From positions 9,960,001-10,024,000 of the forward strand of contig JARKIP010000049.1 of the NCBI GenBank assembly GCA_029990175.1: DNA of 64,000 bases, written 5' to 3'. Numbering within the stretch: the first letter of the stretch is position 1; each line of letters opens with the position of its first letter. Below the pieces are notes generated by a model. That model did no database searches, was not told the origin of the DNA, and saw nothing but the letters and a program-made list of their open reading frames with translations. The stretch comes from Petunia secreta. Lineage: Eukaryota; Streptophyta; Magnoliopsida; Solanales; Solanaceae. The translations under genes and the position numbers were made by a program. Positions 57,236-64,000 of this stretch are shown here, piece after piece.

Positions 57236-57512
57236 TACTCCCTCCATTTATATTTACTTGTACACTTTCAGTTTTTCACTCCCATCAAGAAAAAATAAGA
57301 ACACATAAACTTGACAAATATACCCTTATTAATTATACTTGAAAAGTACAAGGTATTTAATTGAGAAGAGATTTTGAAAAGTACAAGGTATTTAATATCA
57401 AGGGTAAATTAGGAAGAACATAACCAATTTTATTTTGAATTGCTAAAAAGACAAGTAAACTTAGAATTTGACTTTAATGAATTTAGACAAGTAAACATAA
57501 ACGGAGGGAGTA
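57236..57512. repeat. Stowaway-type MITE
   Basis: TA-flanked. Starts CTCCCTCCATTTATATTTAC and ends with the inverted GTAAACATAAACGGAGGGAG. Inner TTACTTGT and ACAAGTAA also pair. Confidence 0.85.
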
Positions 57513-58264
57513 CTTGCTATAGCTGATGATTTTCTAGTTACTGCAAGTATAAAATATGGAATATGAAAGTAAAACAGTTTTGATGCAATATTCTGTTTAG
57601 ATAGGAATCACTTTTACATATGATGGGCTTGCATTTGTATTGTGCAAGCCTGGTCTAATTCTGCATGAGCCCAAAGCATGTTAAATTCATAAATAAATTC
57701 TGCATGTTGATTGATTTAATACAAAGAATACAATCGTTTATAAACTCAGCTAATTCTCTGATTAATGGTTATAAACAACAACACTGTTAATCCTATCTTA
57801 TAAAAAGATGAAAGTTCAGGGAGTATATATGCAGTTAACAGATACCAACTGAGGCAGAGTATGTGGGTCTAAGATGTTTCATACATTTTTAATTTCCAAA
57901 AGGGAAAAGCAACATCAAAATTGAAGCAGTATGCAGAAAAAGCCAGAAAGAAAGACCAAACGTGATTCAGTCAGACTAGCTCCTACTTTGAAACTTGTAC
58001 AATGATGATGGACGCACTGACTCCTCTGTATCTTGCATGCAAAATTTCTGCAGCAGGTTGACATAGGAGTATTAATTTAAATAAGCTTTATGTGTCATTG
58101 TTTAAAATGAATTTAAGAACTGTCGCACTTTACATGCCAAATTTAGAGAGTTAGACATTCTTTTTAGGGAATGGGAAATACACATCTGCACTCGCTTATA
58201 TTAAATAAATGGTTTATATTTTAAAATACATATAACTTGACCATAATTAAGTCTAACAATTATT
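57513..58264. other. Intergenic region
   Basis: AT-rich; no gene or repeat that I can support. Confidence 0.4.
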
Positions 58265-58737
58265 ATAGGTCAAATACATCGCTAGCCACTTGAACTTGAC
58301 ACTATATTCCACTTAAACATTCCAATCAATGTCATTCCCAGTTAAGCACTTGAACCTTTTTTAAGAGTGTTTAGTTAAACACTTTCCGCACACTGATGAA
58401 AAACTCATGCGCGTGTTTGCACACGAGTCCTACGTGGTTTAGTAATCCATTTATAATCTACCACGTGTCATAATTGGACACGTCATATAACACACAATAC
58501 ATCCAATTATATGTTATATAATGTGCTAATTATGATACGTGGCAGATTATAAATGGGTCAGTTAACCACGTAGGACTCGTGTGCAAACACGCGCATGGAT
58601 TTTTCATCAGAGTGGGGGAAAAGTATCTAGATGGACACTCTTAAAAAAAGTTCAAGTGCTTAACTGAGACTTTAGTTGGAGTGTCTAAATGGAACATAGT
58701 GTCAAGTTCAAGGGGCTGGCGATTTATTTTGGTCATT
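58265..58737. repeat. Large near-perfect palindrome (foldback MITE)
   Basis: Two arms of about 230 bases pair along their whole length with a short centre near 58490-58515. Matching pieces include CTTGAACTTGACACTAT against ATAGTGTCAAGTTCAAG, and GCACACGAGTCCTACGTGG against CCACGTAGGACTCGTGTGC. No coding region. A transcript would form a long hairpin. Confidence 0.88.
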
Positions 58738-58815
58738 ACTATATATACAAGACAAATGTCTTGCATTCACTTGCTTGGCAGAAATAGCATGTGCAATAGT
58801 GCAAGTAAATGCAAG

Positions 58816-59059
58816 CAGGGTCGGAGCTACCGCCCATGAAGATACCCTTTTATCGAAAAGTTACACTGCAAATATAGGTTAAAAAATTACTCAATTTTTA
58901 TATGGATATTTACTAATTTTGAGCCCCTTAGCAATAAAAAATTCTCTAGCTTAATGGCAAAGGAGTATCAAACTTATGTCTTAAGTCCTTAATTTGAATC
59001 TCATGTATAGCAATTATACTTTTTGAGTACTCTGGACAAAACTTCCGCGTCTGTGACTG
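58816..59059. repeat. hAT-like MITE, second copy
   Basis: Related to 35027-35275, with shared GAGCCCCTTAGCAATAAAA-like and AGTATCAA blocks. Ends CAGGGTCGGAG and GACTG. The flanks AATGCAAG and ATATGAAG match poorly, so the target duplication is unclear. Confidence 0.55.
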
Positions 59060-59699
59060 ATATGAAGTGAGCTTTTCCACCAAATATTCTTTTTTAGTAG
59101 TGATACAATTCTGAGACAGGAAATTCAGATCCTTGAACAAGAAACATTTGGACAACCTCACAGTTTGTCCAGTGTATAGCTACAATTGCAATTTGCAGTA
59201 GTGTCACCTTTTGATTTTCACTGATATGCGTCCAATTGAAGACACCAAAGAGTCAAATTTCATTTCTTCTGTGCTCGAGAGCTTTTGTAGCTACCCTTCC
59301 CTCCAGACGGTCAATAAGCTAGCATGACGTTTTGTACACGCTATTTTCTGAGAGGACTATTAAATAGATTGCTTTTGTCTGTGTTTTGTTTCTGTCATTT
59401 TTTTATTTTTGGGTTGTGTGTTAAGCGCTACACTAGAGTACTAGAATTAATTGGGAAGTGAAGGGCCAGTGATGCTTTCTATGCGTCAAAAGAGTTCTGT
59501 TTACCTTGTTTAATTGCTCCACTATCTCCTCAATGTCTAGGGAATGTTAAATTTAGCTAACTAAAGTATAACCCGTTCATTGATAGATCAATTTGATAAA
59601 ACCCATAATCAACTTCAACTGTCCTTCCCAACCATCTTAATAGCTCAAATAAACTCGTATGTTGTATCAAATTAATATAAACAAACCGAGAACTAAGAC

Positions 59700-60255
59700 G
59701 GGTCGGATTTTGTCCATTACCTTTTTTTCCAATATTACTCAATGTATTATTGGATTTACGCCAAGTGTCCTATTAAGTATTTAATGATTGAGATATCTTT
59801 GTGCAATATATAATTAAATAATTAAAAATTTTGAGACATCACAATTTTTGTAAGAAAAATAATTAAAAAAATACTCAAAATGACGTCGCCGATGGTAGCA
59901 GCCTTTTGTGCTACTAGTAGGTCCCATAAACAACTAAATATTTCAGCGAGAATTTAGACATGATGTAATTGTTCTCTTTTTAAAAAAAAAATTGTGTGAA
60001 TTTTAGTAAACATTAATTTACAAATAACATACTAAATGATATAAAATGTAGGGATTTCATATTTTTGTGTCATAAGGATTTAAAGTCACTTTGAGTATTT
60101 TTTTAATTATTTTTTTTACAAAAATTGCGATGTCATTTAATTATATATTGCATAAAGATATCTCAACCATTAAAAACTTGATAGGACACTTGGCGTGAAT
60201 CCAATAATACATTAAGCAATATTGAACAAAAAAGTAATGGACAAAATCTGGACCC
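59700..60255. repeat. Long terminal-inverted-repeat MITE
   Basis: Arms of about 185 bases (59700-59885 and 60070-60255) around a 180-base centre. Ends GGGTCGGATTTTGTCCATTA and, inverted, GGGTCCAGATTTTGTCCATT. The flanking 9-mers agree only at 6 positions, so a Mutator-type origin is a guess. Confidence 0.8.
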
Positions 60256-61403
60256 AGCAAATACGTCTTGTGGGAGCAGGAGAAGGGGATATTGAGGGCA
60301 GAAGAAGGTCAAAAATGGAGGTTTAAAAGAGCAAAAAAGAATCAAAAAGTAACTTTGAATTGGACAGATTGATATTGAATTCCTGTTCAGCTGAAATGGA
60401 TCCACAGATGTTGACCTAAAGAGTAGTTTAGATTATTAGATATTGGCATTTATTGGGGTGGTCTAATAGTAAGTGAAAGCAATGGATGACAGTCAAGACA
60501 TATGAACTTGTTAGGTAAGCGCATCTCCTTTAATTAAACTCAATATATTTTCACCCACCTGATGCGCCTAGTAATATCGAGTATCCGACATGAAAATGTA
60601 TCATTTTGGATTCGTCACTTAAATTATTCATTATGAAATTAACAAGTTTGGCATATGCTATAAATAAAGTCCGTAGAAAACGTGAAGTCACAATTAATAA
60701 AAGAGGAAATCAACAGATTCATGAATGTGGCAACAAAGAAAAAGTTAGTGCGTCACATGTGCTTTGCTATACAACCTGCCAATTTACGGAATCTCGCTCC
60801 CATGATCACGGAGCTTCAATTTTTTTCCTTTTTCCCTTCTTTTTTCAATTTCTCCATCTTGTAAAATTGAACGATATTTGAATCCAAGTTATTTTTAAGT
60901 TACTAGGCTCAGATTTAATCATGTTTAAGTTACCGGATCTATTCGTTAATAAAAGGAATTAGTAATAAATATTTAGAATTTTGTTAAATTTTTTACTATA
61001 AGGGATCTGCAAAAGATCTTAACAAACTACAAAGACGCGTTAAACAGTTTTCACAAATATATTTTGATTCCGTTAATTTCGAGAAACAGATGAAAAGGGC
61101 AATAATCATTTGATTTCCCATATAATTACAATTTCACGAGAATCATTAAGGATCAAAATTTCAGCAAATTCGATAAGAAACAAAAATGTTCTAATAGAAA
61201 TTAAATTAACAGTTAATACTTAAAAAAATCAAAAATTAACAAAGATGTAAGCTATTTTCTTCAAAATTTAACATTACTTCGATGCTGTCAAAATACACAT
61301 TAACAACCCAAATTTCTCATAAAACTAATTAAGCCCATGTTGTTTAACAATGTAATAAAAAAACAGCAAATTATTCCTCCAAAAAAAAAAGAAAAAAATT
61401 AAA
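60256..61403. other. Intergenic region
   Basis: AT-rich, no supported gene; the last part may be the 3' UTR of the minus-strand gene at 61404-61751. Confidence 0.4.
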
Positions 61404-61751
61404 TTAAACCTTACTAAAAACAAGATCTTCATTATCATCTTCATTAACAGGAAGCAAATTCCTTTTACCCATATTATCCGCTGTAGGACCCACAGCCGGA
61501 GAAGAACACGGCGAAGAATGACCGGACGCCGCCGCAGCCATTAATGATAAACACCCTTCACTCCAAGACCGGCGAATCGGATATGAAACGTTCATGTAAC
61601 GTGACGAATGTGAACAATTTCCTCGTGATTTATGTAACGCACAGCCACAATTCCTATGATATGGTCTTTTTGATATTTCCATATCATGTCCTGAAATTGA
61701 TCCTTCAAATATTCCTCGAAATATTCCATCACCTGCTGCTCCTGTTGCCAT
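61404..61751 (-). CDS. Small plant protein of unknown function, 115 aa
   Basis: Single exon on the minus strand from ATG 61751 (MATGAAGDGIFRGIFEGS) to the stop at 61404. An upstream in-frame GTG at 61763 is not needed. Features: N-terminal Gly-rich FRGIFEG segment, a Cys/His/basic patch YHRNCGCALHKSRGNCSHSS (about 33-52), YPIRRSWSEGCLSLMAA (about 58-74), a Ser/Pro-rich stretch, and an acidic end (NEDDNEDL). The RRSWSEG piece looks like a phosphorylation or docking site, but that is only an impression. I recall similar short proteins in other dicots without a known function. A TATATATT stretch at about 61855-61862 lies about 105 bases upstream on the same strand. No signal peptide or membrane segment. 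Confidence 0.72.
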   Translation of the reverse strand: MATGAAGDGIFRGIFEGSISGHDMEISKRPYHRNCGCALHKSRGNCSHSSRYMNVSYPIRRSWSEGCLSLMAAAASGHSSPCSSPAVGPTADNMGKRNLLPVNEDDNEDLVFSKV

Positions 61752-61763
61752 TGTTAGTAACAC

Positions 61764-63226
61764 CTTTCTTGTTAAAATTGGGTACGTATAGTAGAATTAG
61801 AAAGGGCTGTTGCTCGTGGCAATGGCAAAAGAAAGAGAGAGACGTGAAAGGAAAATATATAAAGGACAAAATGAGGGAAAACAACGTGTGATGAAGTGGG
61901 TTAAATGCGTGGGGTGGTGGGGTAACCGGCAAAACCGGAAACATCCAAGTGTTGGACCATGCAACTTACTATTAAACGTGCTACTGATCGTTGATTGTTG
62001 TAGTTTCTTTCTTTATGTATTTCCTTAGATCTAGAAATATTTTGGGCTGTTAAAGCACTTTTTCTTTTCCAAAAAATGGAAAATTAGCACTGCTTGTGGG
62101 TGTGTTTAATATGAAGAAATATGATCAGTTTCCATTTTTCATATTTTGGAAACATAACTTTCCTAGTAGGCATTAGGCCATAGATATCAAAAAAAAATGA
62201 AATGCTTTTGAAGTTGGGCGAAAAAATTATATTTGAAAATTTAAGTTATGTTTGGACATGAATTTTATTTAAAAAAATATTAAAATTTTATTAAAAAAAA
62301 TGAATTTCGAACAAATCTCAATTTTTATGAAACAAACAAGTCTTCAAAAGTGAAAAAAATGTATATGGCCAAACGGGCTCTAATAACAGGAGCGCATTTA
62401 TTAAAGGAAAATTGTGCTACCTCTACGGCTCCACCCCTACTCCTACCTGAATCAACAGCCAACCTCATCTCTAGGCAACAGTCCTACCCAACACCCACCC
62501 TAAGAAAGGACACTAGCATGAACCAAACTATAGCATCACCTTCTCATCAATGAAAATCAAGTTCAAATTCATAACCTCATTATTGTTCTTCAAGTTTACA
62601 AATTTCTATACATGGCATATTCAGATTCTATTGTCCTAATTAACTCCCATCGAATCATGAGAATCTTAATCATGATAAAGTCAAAATAACAGGCCCTTTT
62701 TTAGAAGGTGTCTGATATACGGAAGAGTCATGATTCAACGTATTTGACAGTACTATGCCACTGTAATTAATAAGTACTAGCTCATTAAGAATTATAAAAA
62801 GGTTGTTAGAAACCTGAGGTTAAAGGTCGCAAAAGCTCATAGAAACAATCACACAAGTAGCCATGCATGTAATCCGGCAAAAATACAAAAATTTAACCTG
62901 GAGGTTGCACAACATTGACATCCAAACTTTATGGCTCAAAACAAATTGCGTTGTTACGTTAAATATCTAAAACGGACGTGTGTCAACACTTTGCTCAGCT
63001 TACATACTAAACGTTCAGCGCTAGCTCATAGCCACATACATCAATTTAGTGCGTGCCTCGTATGTTTTGATCACTCTGCCAATTCAGCAACCAAAACAAA
63101 AACCAACTACAATAGGTGTATTCGGTTAGAAAAGGCCTCAAAGTACATTTATTCTTCACCGCACGAGTCTAACATATATAAGCCCTTCATAGTATAGATA
63201 GATGATTTTGTAGATCTACGGAGATG
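61764..63226. other. Intergenic region (promoter side of the 115-aa gene)
   Basis: Apart from the TATA-like site near 61855 I see no further gene or repeat that I can support. Confidence 0.4.
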
Positions 63227-63759
63227 TGTTGGCCTAAATTTGATTAGAACAATAAATCAATTATACTGGGTTAACTAGCAATTATTCGTATCAAAGCCGC
63301 GAAAAAGACAAGAAATTTAATAAGGAAAACGAGACAAGAAATTGAAGATAAAGTACAAGTGTATTTTCTATATTTCTGAATCATTTACACAATCGTTTTA
63401 TCGCTATTTATAGCCTACAAGGATGAAGACAATAATTACTGCACTTAATGGTCATTACTCCATGTTCAATCATGGTCTGCCCATAATCTTCCCATTTAAT
63501 ACGTGGGCAACGGTCGGCAGTTACAGAAGTGAGAGCTCGTTCGTCGAGGAGCAAAATCTTCCCGAGGGGTGAATCACATGCCTCGTGATAGTTGTCTTCC
63601 AATTGCCTCGTGGGATAGCTTGTGGCCAACATTCATTTCGTGCTCGAGGCAACTGGCCTCGGGAGCTGGGCAGGCCTTGGAGAGCTCATAAATAAAGGTT
63701 TCAATCTCAACAAGCTTTGAGCCTCGTCGTTTGAGCCTCGTTGATTTTCACCCAATACA
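63227..63759 (-). repeat. 3' LTR of a third Tat element, minus orientation
   Basis: On the minus strand it begins TGTATTGGGTGAAAATC at 63759 and ends AGGCCAACA at 63227. The core promoter TATAAATA lies at 63412-63405. A purine run GGGGTGGGGGAC precedes it on the minus strand (about 63764-63780), so this is the 3' LTR and the element continues to the right. It differs much more from the Tat-1 and Tat-2 LTRs than these do from each other. Confidence 0.8.
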
Positions 63760-64000
63760 AATAGTCCCCCACCCCTTGGACAATAGTCAGAATTTTTCGA
63801 GGGGTGGAATTAATTCGGCGAGATATCGACGTGGCAAATCCTCCGCCAAGGAATTTGAAAAGCTAAATGTCCCTTCAATATCCCATCCTCTACAAGCGGC
63901 ATTTTCTGAACGGTTGTAACCCTTTGTTTTACCTTCCCAGTGTAAAAGTAATAATGACGACCCTTCGAAGTACTTGAGTATCACTTTTCCTATAAATCTT
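63760..64000 (-). mobile_element. Start of the interior of the third Tat element (cut by the window)
   Basis: Contains the polypurine tract (minus strand) and, on the plus strand, TATAAAT at 63991-63997 where Tat-1 and Tat-2 have the TATA box of their opposite-strand gene. That gene should begin just beyond the window. Confidence 0.6.

Noticed and set aside
1..64000. CRISPR arrays, bacterial operons, rRNA genes or complete tRNA genes
   Set aside because: Nothing of this kind was seen; the window is plant nuclear DNA.

Overview
The window is plant nuclear DNA, AT-rich, with spliced genes, TATA boxes and nested LTR retrotransposons. The repeat types and the KNOX gene suggest a dicot, probably Solanaceae. 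That placement is inference; no single marker proves it. Well over half of the window is retrotransposon.

Layout. 1-2943: the first copy of a small-protein gene (2112-2507) behind a duplicated promoter module, then a Stowaway-like MITE. 2944-12953: Tat-1, a decayed Ty3/gypsy element of the Tat lineage (TSD GGAGT) inserted in that MITE. 12954-18585: more of the host tandem array, with a non-autonomous hAT element (13269-14449), a second small-protein gene (16545-16928) and an orphan promoter copy. 18586-30220: element A (TSD ATTTA), an Athila-like non-autonomous retrotransposon whose 5' LTR is split by a younger relative, element B (19537-25338, TSD AGTAG). Each carries one open 329-codon reading frame and no reverse transcriptase. 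30226-31753: the third small-protein gene (31364-31753). 33032-36073 (minus): a complete five-exon class II KNOX homeobox gene, 328 codons. 40464-45591: a Ty1/copia element (TSD TAGTC) with several stops and frameshifts. 46556-57086: Tat-2 (TSD GATTG), a better preserved relative of Tat-1. 57092-64000: host DNA with MITEs, two large palindromes, a small intronless gene (61404-61751, minus), and at the right edge the 3' LTR of a third Tat element in minus orientation.

Three working host loci types are visible: the three-copy small-protein family, the KNOX regulator and the 115-aa unknown protein. The Tat elements have gag-protease and pol in one frame, separated by a UAG in a tobamovirus-like leaky context. 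Between pol and the 3' LTR they carry an oppositely oriented, intron-containing gene with its own TATA box.

Most notable observations: (1) Tat-1 carries, directly after its primer-binding site, a reverse-complement copy of a tRNA-Lys(CUU) T arm and anticodon arm, joined to gag at a six-base microhomology, which looks like a reverse-transcription accident; (2) the A/B family, which encodes only a Cys-rich, coiled-coil protein followed by two conserved hairpins; (3) the antisense spliced gene of the Tat elements. LTR comparisons were done by eye and are approximate.
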